A DNA stretch of 64,000 nucleotides from Bryopsis sp. KO-2023. Taxonomy: Eukaryota; Chlorophyta; Ulvophyceae; Bryopsidales; Bryopsidaceae. Shown piece by piece: positions 42,847-55,309 of this stretch. The position numbers and the translations under genes are program-made. The notes under the pieces were generated by a model that was not told where the DNA came from, did not search any database, and worked only from the letters and a program-made list of their open reading frames with translations. The stretch lies in NCBI GenBank assembly GCA_030272585.1, contig BSYQ01000014.1:186001-250000 (forward strand), given 5' to 3'. Position 1 is the first letter of the stretch. The number at the start of each line of letters is the position of its first letter.

Positions 42847-43773
42847 ATGGTTGGGTCGAGGAAAAATCTGGCGCTCTTTGGTGTGTGCTTCATGGCTGTC
42901 TTGGGTGCCTCTTCTGCTGCGAAGAGAGGTAAACGCCGCCATTAATCGTTCGACCCACCCGTCTGACGGATTCCATCCTTTCCACGAGTTCGGCCGTTGT
43001 CGTTTTGTGGAAAGCTGAGGTGCTCTTTCTGTTTGTTTTTTTTTGATCTGGTTGATATCGCAGATGGGCGGCTGTTGAAAGGCTACCGCAGCACCAATTA
43101 CGGATGCGACCACGAGTGTGTTTGGTGTGAAAGCGGCGTGTGTGATAAGTGCAAGAGCGGCTGGCACGTGTCGAACGGGCGTTGCGTGAAGGATAACTGC
43201 GGCGGCTGCTCCCAGCATTGCGATAAATGCGATTGCGGGAGGTGCTGGCATTGCAAGTCCGGCTACATCCCCAATGCGGTGAGCGTCCAAAATTCATACC
43301 TGTGTTGCCAGGGCCAACACTGCCGAAAATGCTTGAGTTTCCAAAATCGAGAGCTGTTTTGCCAGTGTTTGTTTTAACACTGCCAAAAATGCTTTGAGTT
43401 TCCAAAATTTCGAAAAGTTTTTTGCCAATGCTGTTCAGTGCCACCCTCTCCTTGTGGCTCCACAAGGCACAGTGGGGTAACGTGACGCAATCTGTAACGT
43501 TACATCTTGCGTCACGCACGTTTTCAGCTGTTCATCTGTTCCCGTCGTGGTACCAGTTTCCAGCGGGTTGTGAATTTGTTGTTGTGAATTTGTCCTCAGC
43601 ATGGCGGCTGCGACGCTTTGAAAAACCACCACAGCAAGGTTTTTTCGACGCGATCTAGCGGTTGCTCCGGCTGGGGATGCTCCAGCGGCTCCTCCTCCTC
43701 CAGCGTCTCGATCAAGACTTCCTCCAGCGGCTTTCACTCCAGCAAATCTGGCGCTCATCACAGCTCTGGCTGA
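42847..43773 (+). CDS. Secreted cysteine-rich protein (156 aa), three exons
   Basis: Exons 42847-42928, 43064-43278 and 43600-43773 join in phase 1 then 0. Exon 1 is a signal peptide (LALFGVCFMAVLGASSA). Exon 2 is dense in Cys with CxxC spacings (CDHECVWCESGVCDKCKSG, CGGCSQHCDKCDCGRCWHC), about 17 cysteines in ~70 residues, resembling furin-like or EGF/laminin-type disulfide modules, though no family was firmly matched. Exon 3 adds a few Cys and a Ser/Gly/His-rich tail ending HHSSG. If intron 2 is not removed, the frame runs to a TAA at 43375-43377 with five more Cys; splicing is favoured by the GCG/gtgagc donor and cctcag acceptor. It is exported; a structural or binding role is a guess. Confidence 0.75.
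43300..43430. repeat. Two-copy tandem repeat in intron 2 of the Cys-rich gene
   Basis: AACACTGCC-AAAATGCTT-GAGTTTCCAAAA recurs about 60 bases apart (starting near 43316 and 43375), with TTTTGCCA between copies. Confidence 0.75.
43481..43516. repeat. 36-bp quasi-palindrome in intron 2 of the Cys-rich gene
   Basis: Arms CGTGACGCAA and TTGCGTCACG enclose TGTAACGTTACA, itself a perfect palindrome; only the two TC dinucleotides between them fail to pair. A second hairpin, CCTTGTGG-ct-CCACAAGG, lies 20 bases upstream. These could be transposon remnants or protein-binding sites. Confidence 0.9.
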
Positions 43774-45461
43774 AAAAAAGCCGAAGATGGCACGAAAGCA
43801 CGACACCTACTTCTTTAGCAAATAAAAAGCTACTTCTTTATTTCTTTTACTCAAGACTCAAATCCTTCTGTTTTAGCTGGAAAAGCGCAGGGGTTGATTT
43901 CTTGTTTGTTATATATTCGGACCTGGCAATATCGAGTATGTTTTATATGTTTTGCTTTATATCAAGATTGACAACAACTGCGAAGGCTTTTTGCAAAAGC
44001 AAAAATTGTAAATGTTATTTCTGCTGTGCGAATGTTGCTTCTGTCCCAGCGAATGTTGATTCTGTCCCAACAGACCACAACAGAGTTACTCTTCTTGAGT
44101 TCATAATTCATAATTACATAATTATGTATACATTGTGTGCCAGTTCTTGGTTCTTGGTGCAGAGTTGCTCCGGGATTGGGTTTGTCAAGTTTTCTGCCTT
44201 TTTTAAATGGAAATCATGCCTCAACAGGACATTCTTCTCCTCAATAAGAGACCTTTAAAGACCTTAGAAAAAAAAAATTCTGTCTCTTTCTTGAGAAAAA
44301 GAGTAGATAAACGTAGATAAAAAAGTTGAGCATGGTAAGTGGAGGCTATGGAGCCTTGCTCACACTTGATGTATGGTTTTCCCATGGAAAAAACCCTCTT
44401 TTCTCTGTTACAACACCACAACCCCTGAAACATCCACCAGAACACAACCCAACAATAGATAAAATCTCTCTTATTATCTGGCACAAATCCCTCCCTACCA
44501 AAATCGCAGCGGAATCGGAGAAAACTGCCAGCAAAAACTCACCAAACTCTCACCACCAAGAAACTATACAATGCGTGTTTCGTGATTGCTGTAAAGTGAG
44601 CTGAAAAACGAAAAAACCCAGAAAATTTGAAAATTAGTGTCCAAATTGGAGAGGCCTCGCTTCAAAAGAGACAAAACGTCCTGCGTAATTCATTTCTGGC
44701 ACCCCATGGGGATTGGGAGTTAGATGAGTTTTTGTTCGATCCAAAACTGTAGAAATAGCACATGTCAGTCTCTGTTGCAACAAGATTGTGCTGCAACCCC
44801 CTACCCAGCCCTCCTCAAATTCTAAAATATATAAAGTCAATGGGTACCAATTTGGTACCCATTCATTTGGTACTATCAAATGAATTTCGATACTTGTCTG
44901 CGTATTCGCCTCGTCGTTTACATTTTTATATTTATCTCTTCTGGCTGCTATGAACCACTTTTCGTATTTTTCAATTTCAGGATCAAAAGCATAAATAAAT
45001 GTTTCCTGAGTTGCAGCCATTTCTCTTAAAAAAAAGTGTTTTCTTTCACTGCATTTGATGAGCACAAGAGAAAGAGGCTTAAAATCTAGATTGGGCCTTT
45101 TTTTTCCTCAAAAAATATGTGCCATTTGAAGTATTCACAGAGAAGACGTTGCTCTGGAAAAGGCACACACAATACTACTACGTGTTAGGTGGGCGTTGCA
45201 TTTTGATTCTTCGGTATTTTCTAACACTATGGCCACCAAGGTCAATTGTACTGAGCGAGCACAATTGCCCGCTGACCGAAAACGGTTAGCATGCGACTCT
45301 GCTTTTCCGGTCGTCCTCTCGTTTCCAAGTCCAACCCATTGGTCGAATACATAAGCAGACCAAACTCCAGAACCCGCATCAGTCTCTCGCACAGCCTTTC
45401 AAAGACCAGAGAACAAACTCGCAATTGCCTTACTGACTCTCTACTCAACACTGCTCCAAAG
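43774..45461. other. Spacer between the Cys-rich and Pumilio genes
   Basis: A minus-strand open frame (about 45020 down to 44634) has protein-like composition near its start (ATQETFIYAFDPEIEKYEKW). This faintly recalls Gypsy gag N-termini, but it spans two hairpins and no partner exon is seen, so it is left unassigned. The last ~170 bases are in frame with the Pumilio ATG and could extend it. Confidence 0.4.
44838..44886. repeat. Two adjacent near-perfect palindromes
   Basis: ATGGGTACCAA and TTGGTACCCAT arms meet with a single central base. Immediately downstream ATTCATTTG and CAAATGAAT enclose seven bases. Together they form a double-hairpin region of about 48 bp. Confidence 0.85.
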
Positions 45462-47763
45462 ATGCCCTCGTCTGGAAAGATTGCGATCGAAAACCAGGAA
45501 AACCTTCGAACGCCGACAAACCCCACGGCCACCATTGTACGGTCATTCCATGCTGAGCCCTGTCAGTAGCAGCAGCTCTGTTTTTTTATCGCGTTGTTTT
45601 TTAAGCTGTGCGTTTGATCTCGTAGGAGCCAGACAGCCTGATGAAAACCCTGGCCGCCACAAAGCCAATTCAAGAGCCAGAGCTCGGACTCCTAACCGCC
45701 GAAATGCTGCACACGTTGAGCTCGACTGAGCCACCTCAAGGCCATTTTCAGGGTACTTCCATTCACGAATCGCCACCCCCATGGGGCGTTTTGGGAAAAC
45801 CCCTTTCATTTCACATTTTGTGTGTTTTTTTTTCCTGCAGGAATGAACGGCAGCCCCTTGATGGGTGATACGCTCCCTTTGGACATCTATGAGCAGTATC
45901 TGGAAACTCTCGGAGGATTGCTGGGATATCAGCTGCCGGGACATGGGTTTCCATACCTCTCCGACGCGTCGAAAAACACACCCTGTGAAGCAGACAAAAA
46001 GGAACCCCTGCCAGCCCCCGATTCTCCTCAGTTCGTCGACAGCATCAAGCAAATGCTGATCAATCAGCAAGAGAGTATCGTCAACTTGCTCAAAACACAA
46101 CTTAAGGTCGGAAAAAAACTCAACCTGTTGTCCGTATGGAACGGACGCTCCATTTCATTATTGACAGCTGCAACCGCCAAACACAGCCGGGCTGAACTGA
46201 GGAATAAATGACTGCGATTGTAGAACCTCTCCGTCAACACCGTCGCCCAGATCACACAAGGAGAGAAGGGAGTTCCGAATGAAACTAGCGACAGTGCGCC
46301 GAAACCAAAGAGAAACAGGCGCAGAAGCAAGAAAAGGATCAGCAGCCAAGCGCCAAGGTTCCCGAGAGAAAGCGTGCTCTCCCAACGAGAAAACATCCAA
46401 GACATTGAGAATGCGCCGCGTCGCGCCAGATTGCAAAGCAGCAAAGGAGACAGCTTCAAAAGAGGGCCCAGCGCGACGAGAGAAGGAAAGGGATCGGGTC
46501 CTACCTTAAAACCGGCCGCGAAACTCTCAATCAAAGACTTTGATGCTTTGACCGACATCATCCGCTCGTCTCACGGCAGGAAATTGAGCATAGAGGTAGG
46601 GCAACCTCCAGCAGCGCAGTGAAGTGCAGGATTCCGTTTTTGCACCACGTGAACAGAGTTTGTTTCTTGAAGGATTGCGTGGGGTTCTTTCGTCAAATGA
46701 GCACACAACCCCACTGCAGCAGAGCGCTTCAAGAAATGATCAAGGTGGCGACGCAAGCAGAGATCAGCATGATCTGTGGTGAGATCATTCCATTCATAGG
46801 CGAGATGGTCCTTCATCCATGTGGCAACTACGTTATCCAGGTGAGCATAGTCTGTCTTGTGTGTGTGTGTGTGTCCGTTGAGCGCGCGCTTCAGCTTTCA
46901 ATACCAAGCTAAGCGGCTGAGTTTCTGTGTGGTCTCAGAACCTGATCACTCACGGCGACACGAGCATCAAAAAGGGACTGTTCGAAATGCTGAAAAACAA
47001 CATGATGTATCTGACCGAAGACGTGTGCGGTTGCCGAGTGGCTCAAGCCGCCATTCAATACTTTGACGAAGACGACAGCACCGCTCTCGCCCGTGAGCTC
47101 GACGGAAATCTAACCGAATGCATTCGCAGCCGCAACGGCAACCACGTCGTGCAAGCTTGCATCGTCCACCTGCCCGCGAGCCGACTCGGGTTCATGATGG
47201 ATTTCTTCGCCGACAAAGTCAAGCACTTGGCCGTTCACCCATTCGGATGCAGAGTACTGCAGAGAATCCTGGAGCACTGCAACGACGAGAAAGCCAAGTC
47301 GAAAGTTATCCAAGCCATCATCAAGGACAGCGAAGCCCTGGCCATGGATCAGTACGGAAACTACATCCTCCAACACGCTCTCGTGCACGGAAACGAAGCC
47401 GAGCGGAGCGCCATCGTTCAAGAAGTCGCACCCAAGGTCGTCAGCCTCAGCTGCCACAAGTACGCGTCAAACCCGGTCGAAAAATGCCTGGCCAAGGGAA
47501 GCACTGGGGATGTGAACCTTCTTATCAGCAGCGCATTGGCGGGCGAGAAAGACTCGGAGGGGGTTCGGGTAATGGCCAAGGATAGGTTTGGCAACTACGT
47601 GGTGCAAAGGATGCTCAAGATGGCCGACGAAGCGCAGAGGAAGGACATCACCAGTCGGCTGGACTCGGTTGAAATGCTGCGAAGCAGTCCATTCGGAAGA
47701 GCGGTCGCGGGTTTCCTGGAAAGAATGGATACGACGACGACGACCGTGGATAGCCAGAACTGA
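45462..47763 (+). CDS. Pumilio-family RNA-binding protein (610 aa), six exons
   Basis: Exons 45462-45536, 45626-45752, 45841-46106, 46224-46595, 46673-46840 and 46939-47763 join in frame. The C-terminal half (about 281-600) is a complete eight-repeat PUF domain. Recognition residues read in order: SRxxQ, NYxxQ, CRxxQ, NHxxQ, CRxxQ, NYxxQ, SNxxE, NYxxQ. This is the canonical Pumilio code, which in the known family binds UGUANAUA in 3' UTRs and represses or destabilises mRNA in the cytoplasm. The N-terminal part is low complexity and acidic, then basic (KPKRNRRRSKKR). The 77-nt intron before exon 5 was placed because its TTCTTGAAG acceptor is the one that keeps repeat 1 in frame. The start may lie 57 codons further upstream (45291). 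Orthology is clear; targets are inference. Confidence 0.95.
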
Positions 47764-48662
47764 CGGCGCGCGATGGCGATCGTTCATGTTGTGAAAAAAC
47801 GACGTGGCGCTTGTAAAAATCAACGAGTGTAAAACAGTTTTGAATATGTGACTATTTTCCCGAGTCCTGTTTTACTCCACCCTTCCAGAATCCAGCTGTA
47901 GCTCTCCCCCACGCAACCCCCCCCCCACAGATGCACGCCGATGTTCAAGACATTCAGTGGACCACGCGGATCCATGGAAATTCAAAACGTTGCCAGAGGA
48001 AAAACAAATCAAATCATGATCGCAGCCGAAAAAACTTTGTCATCCCGCGGAAACGCAGTTTTCGATACTCGTGCTTTAAGAAGACGCACCCCTGCCTCCT
48101 TAAATGGCACGTGCACCCTACATTCCAACATTCGCTTACGCCAGGTGGAACTGCGTCGCTGTGACACCGATAGGATGGACAGTTCTCTGGTCGCTTGGTG
48201 AGGAACCCAGCCGTTTTCGCTCGATCGCGACTCCTTTTCGCTCTTCTCCCCCCCCCCCTCCTTTCTTTCCACTCTTCTCTCGAAATCCTTCATGCTTCCT
48301 TTTTGAGCACACCGAGATCCCAGAGGAAAAAAAAACTGCTAAAGCTTTGAAGCTCCTTGTTTTCGGTGGGCGACCATCGCTTGGGTCGACTGCGCTCTCC
48401 CTCCTCTTTGCCGCTCGTCCCGTTAAACCCAAGAAAAAAAAAGCGTCAGTAGATCAGGAAAACTTTCCGATCTCTAGTCGTCAGGGTGACGAGTATTGAC
48501 GTGGCTTAACAACCTGGCGCTCAAAACTGCATAATATGTGTTCGTTTTCGTTGCGTTTGGCATCATTTCTTTTAACTTCGCTCTTGGGCGCAGGAGGGGC
48601 CCTACAGGTCTCTCCGTGGGAGTTGATTTTCGAAGACGCTGTCTGGCAGGTTTTATGAGCTC
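47764..48662. other. Spacer between the Pumilio and ENGase genes
   Basis: GC-richer than other spacers, with two overlapping plus-strand frames (47941-48201 and 48104-48499) and one minus frame of similar size. None has a motif, and composition does not favour one. It probably holds the Pumilio 3' UTR and ENGase promoter; no TATA box was seen. Confidence 0.4.
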
Positions 48663-51600
48663 ATGATGTTCACGTCAAAAAATTGGATCTTGCCCGCTGT
48701 CGGCTGCGTCGTCGGGGCGGGTCTTTGCGGAGCGGTCTACGCATTCTACACGTATCGAAGTGAGGTGCCAATTTTTTCTTTTTTTTTGTGAACCCTCTCT
48801 TGCCAGAAAATGAGAAAAAAAAACAGAAACCCTGCTGGCGAGACGATTGCCGCAGCATCGTTTCTCAAAACAAAAAAAAAAAAAACGAAAAAGAGTGTCA
48901 TTGTGTGTTGGTTTGTGAGTTGGAGATATTCTTTTGGGAAAAATAAAAATGCTGCAGCACTTTTTTTTTCAACCTTGATACAAAAAAAAAGGTTGCCTTT
49001 CCATAACATTGTAATCAAAAGGCCGAATACTATCATTGATTACTCAGCTCCTCAAAAGTATATTCAAGGATATAACTGCTCCTTTTTTTTTCTTATGTTA
49101 ATTAATTTATTTTTTTTCAATTTTTTTCAACGAAATCTCAGGACACGGTGTTGCAACAAGAAAGATTCCCCAGATCGTGGCAGTTTCAAATCGCAAGATC
49201 TTCGAAATAAAAGCATTTCCCCTCATGTGGGGATCCTTTTTTTTCTTTTTTTTTTCAACACGTGTTGCACTTTTTTTTTTCATTCAGGAAAAATCTACTT
49301 GCTCAACCTGAAGTCGAATCTCCAAGTGGCGCTGGCTCCGAAACTGCTACCTTTGACGACGATCGAAGGAGCCCTGGAATGGACCCCAGGATCCCGGCCG
49401 GCGGATTCTCTGTGTAGGGTGAGCAGAATTCTTCTTTTTTTTCTTTTTTTTTTCCCGTCCTTTTTTTTTTTTTCGAATTGAAAGATTTTTGCAACACCTC
49501 AGCAATATAAATCAACCACGGGGGGTGGGAGGGGGGAAAGTGTTAGAAAACTGCACCAGGTTGAACGTTCCCAAAAAAAAATTGCATTCGACAGCATTGG
49601 TAAAAAAAATTAGGAGCGTTCGTCGCAGCTCCAGAATCATATCCCCTAAACAATATTAATTAGGCCAAAAAATATTTAAATTAATAAATATATCTACAGA
49701 TATATGTACATAAACATGTCGAAATGAATGCAGGCTTTCGTGGGGTTTTCGCCGCCCCCTGGAAATGGAAGGAAGCAAATGATGGTTTGCCACGACATGG
49801 CTGGGGGCTATCATGGGGATGCGCTGGTACAAGGATCCGATGACTGGAACTTCTACCAGATTTGGGACTGGCGGTCGATCGATGCGTGCATATACTTTAG
49901 TCATAGCATGGTGACGATCCCGCCGCCTGGTTGGACGAATGCCGCCCACAAAAACGGAACAAAGGTGAAATATTAGTAAGGATTGCTGGTCGTGGAAGGT
50001 AGCTGTTATCAGTGTTTGTTTTTTTTAATTATAAATATGATGAGTGGTGAACAGGATTGACTTCCTTTGTTTTTTTTTTTTTGGTCAATTATTTTTGGGA
50101 AATCACTGGTTGGGTTTCTGAGCGTCAATTTGTGGGAGGAAAAGTGCAAGCCAGTATTTTTCAGAAATTCAAAAAAAAGAAGGATTGGTGGCAAAACTTC
50201 TAGATTTCCCCTCCCCCCCCCCCCCCCAATAAAAAAAAGAGAAAAGTAAATATAAAGAATAATAATAGTTTCATCGATGTGTCTCTTCCATGCAAAACCT
50301 GGCTGTGGAATTTCTCAAAAGAAGTTGTTGCCAACTGCTTTTTTCCTTTTTTTTTTTTAATTTCTCCACTAACTTTCAAAACTGTTTTGCCAAAAAAAAA
50401 AAAATCAGTCTCTTGGCTGCTTGGTTTTCGAATGGGATTACGGAAAGGATTCCGTGGAGGAGCTTCTGAAAGACGAAAAAACGACCAACCAGCTCATCGA
50501 CAAGCTGATAGAATTGGCGGTGTATTTTGGATTCGACGGCTGGCTGCTGAATTTTGAAGTGGAATTGAACGTGGCGAAAATTCCGGCACTCCAGTATTTC
50601 TGCGAAAATCTGACCAACAGAATGCACGAGACGATTCCTCACTCCATGATCGTATGGTGTGTGTGTGTTTTGGTTACCTTTTTGTTATCTATATATATGT
50701 ATTTTGGCTTTCGGTTATTTTTATTATTATTATTTCAACTTGCTTGGATGAAAGGAGGATTTTCGAGTTCCAGCAACGAAACTGCTGAAATCTGAAATCA
50801 TCGATCTGTAATTTTGGTTTCAGGGGGATGGGGGTGGGGGGAAATTGCTTTTTCTGATGATGCTTTTTCTGTTCTCTGTAGATTCACGATTTTTCTATTA
50901 TGAGGGTATTTTTTCTTCCTTTTTTTTTTAAACATGATGCATATTTCGTTGGGGAAACTTTTTCTGGTCGGTGCGCTAACAGGCCTTTTGTTTTCCAATT
51001 TTAGTAACTCCTCATTTTTTATTGTTTTTTACTCATTCATTCATCTTTTTTTCGATTTTTTTCCCCCAAACTCAGGTATGACGCTATAACGATAGAGGGC
51101 AAGCTGGAGTGGCAAGACTGTCTGGACGAAAAAAACCTTTCCTTTTTCAACATCACCGATGCCATTCTCGTGAATTACACCTGGGGCCAAGAAAAGCTGA
51201 CGACCGATCGACTCTCCAGCAGGTGGCGAAACCATTCTGTTTTCGTTGGATTCGACGTTTACGGTCGAAACACCAAAGAGTATGGACCTTTTCTGGATAT
51301 GAAGCCAGGATTGGGGCTGGTCAAAGATGCCGATCTGTCGGCATGTCTGTTTGCCCCTGCATATACTTACGAAGAATTTCCGAAGTCGATTTGGAAGAGG
51401 AGCGACGATTCGATGTGGGAAATGGTACGATGCTGATTTTTTGAAATAAAAATGAAGAAAAAGGGTGATTTGGTGGTTTTTGAAAGTTTTGATCAGGGTT
51501 TTTTCATGTTTTTGGGTTGTGTTGAGTCCGCTCCCTCGTATCTTTTTTCCCCCCTGGATCTTTTTCCTCCATGGAAAAATAGGATATGTTTTGTGTATGT

Positions 51601-54600
51601 AATTTTGCATATATATATATTTTGTTTCTATCCGAGAAATTTTTTAAAAATGACAGGAGCCAAGGTTCGGAGGTCAGAATTTATAAACACAGAAAAAAAC
51701 AGTCTCCCTCCCCCACCCCCCCTCCTATTCCTTTTTTTTCTGTTTTTAATTTTGCCCCACATACTATTGATGATTGGCTTTTCCCCTTTTAATAATCAAT
51801 TTTTCGTTTCGCTGAGCAGATTATCGACACCTGGGGGGAGCCTCGGAAGGTTCTTTCCTTCCCTTTGGTGACTAATTTCAGCAAGGGCTGCGGCCGAGCC
51901 ATGTTCATCGACGGGAAGCAAGAGTCGGACACGCCCTGGTTCAACATGTCATTGCAAAGCATCCTTCCGGAGCGAAACACTCAGGTGCCCCATCAAACCC
52001 TCATCAAAAATATGTTAAAAAAAAAACTCCTCCAAACCTTTCTGAAACGAATTGAAAGAGCGACGGATGCGGGGGAAATCACCTTTCCCTTGCCTCAATG
52101 TTAACCCCCCCCCCCCCAAAAAAAAAACTGAAAACTAAGAGAGTTTTTAATTTTTAACTTTTTTTTTAACTGAAAAAAGAAAATTAATTAATTAAGAACA
52201 CTTCCAAAAACAGACACCAAAAATGTGAAAAAGACGAAGCCTTAGCCTTTTTCCACAGTCGAAAACTGCAGCATTTTCTCCGGTGTTTTTCGATATTCCA
52301 AAAACAGACAGCTTCACATGTCCTTTCACATCATATCAAATTTCCTGCAGGGCATTTGTTTCTTTATACTTTTATCAGTTTTTTTATTTTTTTTGTGCAA
52401 AACCCAACCAGGTTGTGGTGAGTGAGAAGAGGTGCAGCCGAGGATTGGGGAATTCCAACATGGAGGCAGTTTTCTCGGATTTTGTTGCGTATACCGGGGG
52501 CTCCAGTCTTCGAATTCAAGGCGATATGATGGGAAATCAGATGGCTTGGTGCACTCTGTTCAATACTCAGATCGTCCTTCAATCGAACGAGGTGAAACGT
52601 CAAAACCCACATAACCCCACTTAAAAAAAAAGGGAGGGGGGGTGGGGGGATTTAATGGTGGTAATTTGAATTTGCGTACGTATTTATAAAGGGGTAAATT
52701 CGGAGGGGTGACAAGAAAAAATACACAATAAGGATCAAAAATTGGACACCTTTTTTTTCCCCTTTGTATTAATGAAAGGAGAATCCAAGTCATTGCATCT
52801 GAAGAAATAAAAAAAGAACAAAAAAGGAGTGGGGAAAAAAAACCATGTCTCAACATGTCATGTGTTGTTATTTTTTTTTCCTGTTAATCACGATGTTTTA
52901 TGATTTTAATAGAGGACAACGGTCAAATCTTTTTTGTTTTTCTAATTTGAAGTTCGCTGTATTGCAGGTGAAAGTGAAAGTCACGGCGATGTTCAATCCT
53001 TTTTCGAGGGCGCAGGTCGTTTGCGTGATGGTGCCGATGGGAAATTCGATATTTCCAAAGACCGTTGAAACTTTCGGCCATGCACCAAGAGTGATCATGG
53101 GAGAATGTCAGGAAGAAATCGAGGGAACCGCTCCACATCCTGAGGTGAACCATCACACCATCACCATCACACTTCTGTTTCTTTCTCTATCTGTGATGGG
53201 TTTTTTTTTCCCTTTTTTTCCCTTCTTTTTCTTCTTCTTATCCCACATTCCTTTCATTTTCCGAACGGAGGTTTTCCTAGTCTGACATGGTGTATAAATC
53301 TTATAGAAATAACACTAAGAATAGGCCGTCTGAACTCGTGTGCAAATCTTCTCGAAATAACGGTAAAAACAGAGGTATGACATGGTGTGTAGATCGTCTC
53401 GAAATATCAATAAAAATAGGCAGTCTGACATGGTGTTCAAATCTTCTCGAAATAACGGTAAAAACGGCAGTCTGACATGGTGTGTAAATCTTCTCGAAAA
53501 AAAACGCTAAAAATAGGCGATCCTTTCTTTGGTCTGCCCTGCTGCTCGCTTGGAGACGGTTTCCCCCAGCTCCGTGACGGAGCAGCAAAACGGGGGAGGC
53601 AACAGCTTGTGGAGGACGCTGGAGTACAGCTTTCAAAAAGTGAAGGGCTATACGATGCTGCAAGTGGGGATGATCTGTTTCGTGGATTCGAGAATCCAGA
53701 TGCCGCAAAGATTCGAAGCAACGCTCGGTAAGGGGGGCTCCTCCAATCCTTGCGTTGATTATTTTTGTTTTTGCTATTTTTAGGGGTTTTTTTTCTTTTT
53801 TTTTTTTCTTTCTGGTTTTTTTCAATCTGCCTTTGGATGTGTCGATATGTGTCTTAAAATGACGTGCATTTTTTTGGATTGTTGTCCTGCTTTTTCTTTT
53901 TTTGAGAATAACTTTCTGAGTCTCGATTAATATCCAAATCGATTGTTAAAAAAAAACAATCAATTATTTTTTTTGGATTCTTTTGCTTTTTGTCATTTTT
54001 TTTTTTTAATCGTCAAAAATCAAATTATTTTTTCAGTTCCAGGTTTTGACAGAATTCCTGGGGGCGGGAGGAAATGAAAAAAGAAACATACAGCCCAACA
54101 CAAGCCCCATCATCCCCCATGCAGCAACAAGTTTCTGCCGTAATTATATTTTTTTTTTCTTTTTTTTTTTTCCGTTTCCGTTTCATAAGTGTCTTTCCCC
54201 AACGCAAAATTATTGATGTTAAATTTTTCTTTCCTCTGAAGAATTGGAGCAAAATTTTTGTTCTGTTTTTTTGCAGGAGAATTGCAAGTTGTTCCAGGCG
54301 ATGCGAAATTGCCGATGGGAGCAGCGGATGTGGCGTTGGCTAAGCAAGATCCTACCAGGAGCAGCGGCGAATTATCGGTACCAAATTTTGCAAATTATGC
54401 AACAATAGCTCCAAATTAATTAATTCTTTTTAAATTAATTTTTTCTTGGAATTAAATTATTTCTGTGCAAAAAAAAAAAAAAACAAACACACAAGAATAG
54501 AGAAAAACCTATTTTCTTAAGAAGCTGGGTGGGGAAAATATCCGTGTCATGGATTGCATTGTTTTATCCCCCCCCCCCCAAGATTTATTTTTATTTTTAT

Positions 54601-55309
54601 TTTTTTCCCTTTTTTATGGGTGTTTTTAACACCGTCGCTGTTTTTTTTCTCCCCTGTGGAAAATGTCTCTCTTTTTTGCTACACGTTTTGCGTTTTCTTT
54701 CTTGAATGACTAATTTTTTCTTTTTGTTTCCAGAACGCTTTTTTTTTTCCTTCGATTTTTCAAACACCAGAAATCTGTTGCACTTTTCCCCCACCGCCCG
54801 GGAAATTCTTTTCAGAAAAGAACTAATCGACCATCTTTTATTCGATTTAAAGGGGGGTTAAAGAAAATATGACACATATATACATACATATATATATATA
54901 TGTATGTTTTATTGGTTTTTTTAACGTCTATCTTTGTTTTAAGCAAGAATTTCTTTCTTTTCTTTTCTTTTTCCCCTGTCGACAGATCATCACTCTGGAG
55001 GATGGCTCCAAACACATGAACGTGCATCTGACATGGAGAACAGATCCCAACGACGTGGAAATCAGCCGTTACGACATTTACTGCTCCATCGAATTTGGCC
55101 CCAAATGGATAGGCGTCGCCCACGCACTGGAGTACTGGGTAGCTGGCCTGGAAATCCCAGCAGATATAAAAGAGATCGAATTCTTCGTTCAGCCGGTGTC
55201 GATTTATGGGGACCGACAGCCCTTAAAAGAAGCCGCCAATTTGAAAGTAGGAATTGCTAGCGAAGGAATCACAGCAGCCGTCGTCAGAACAAAAAATGCC
55301 CTCGTGTGA
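48663..55309 (+). CDS. ENGASE: Endo-beta-N-acetylglucosaminidase (GH85), membrane-anchored form, 724 aa, 11 exons
   Basis: Exons 48663-48759, 49288-49418, 49734-49964, 50409-50656, 51076-51424, 51820-51984, 52412-52591, 52968-53144, 53556-53727, 54277-54377 and 54986-55309 all join in frame; length is close to animal and plant ENGases. The enzyme cleaves the chitobiose core of N-glycans, normally in the cytosol on free glycans or misfolded glycoproteins. Diagnostic blocks are VCHDMAGGY, QIWDWRSIDACIYFSHSMVT, IPPPGWTNAAHKNGT and GFDGWLLNFE. The last holds the catalytic Asn201-x-Glu203 pair. Later blocks are KLEWQD, VNYTWGQE, VFVGFDVYGRN, FSKGCGR and GGSSLRIQGD, followed by a C-terminal beta-sandwich-like region. 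Unusually, residues ~8-28 form a hydrophobic segment followed by YTYRR, suggesting an N-terminal membrane anchor and possibly a secretory-pathway location. Exon 9 starts at a less typical TTGGAG acceptor. Confidence 0.95.
53279..53520 (+). repeat. Minisatellite (~49-bp units, about five copies) in ENGase intron 8
   Basis: Units run TCTGACATGGTGTGTAAATC then TTCTCGAAATAACGGTAAAAA, with substitutions and small length changes; copies begin near 53281, 53329, 53378, 53427 and 53473. It ends just before the exon 9 acceptor. Confidence 0.85.

Noticed and set aside
43279..43377. Readthrough extension of the Cys-rich gene to the TAA at 43375
   Set aside because: It includes an intronic tandem repeat, and a strong gtgagc donor with a matching in-frame Cys/Ser/Gly exon at 43600 is preferred.
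44634..45065. 143-codon minus-strand frame with faint Gypsy gag resemblance
   Set aside because: It crosses two strong palindromes, has no partner domains nearby and too little similarity to name.
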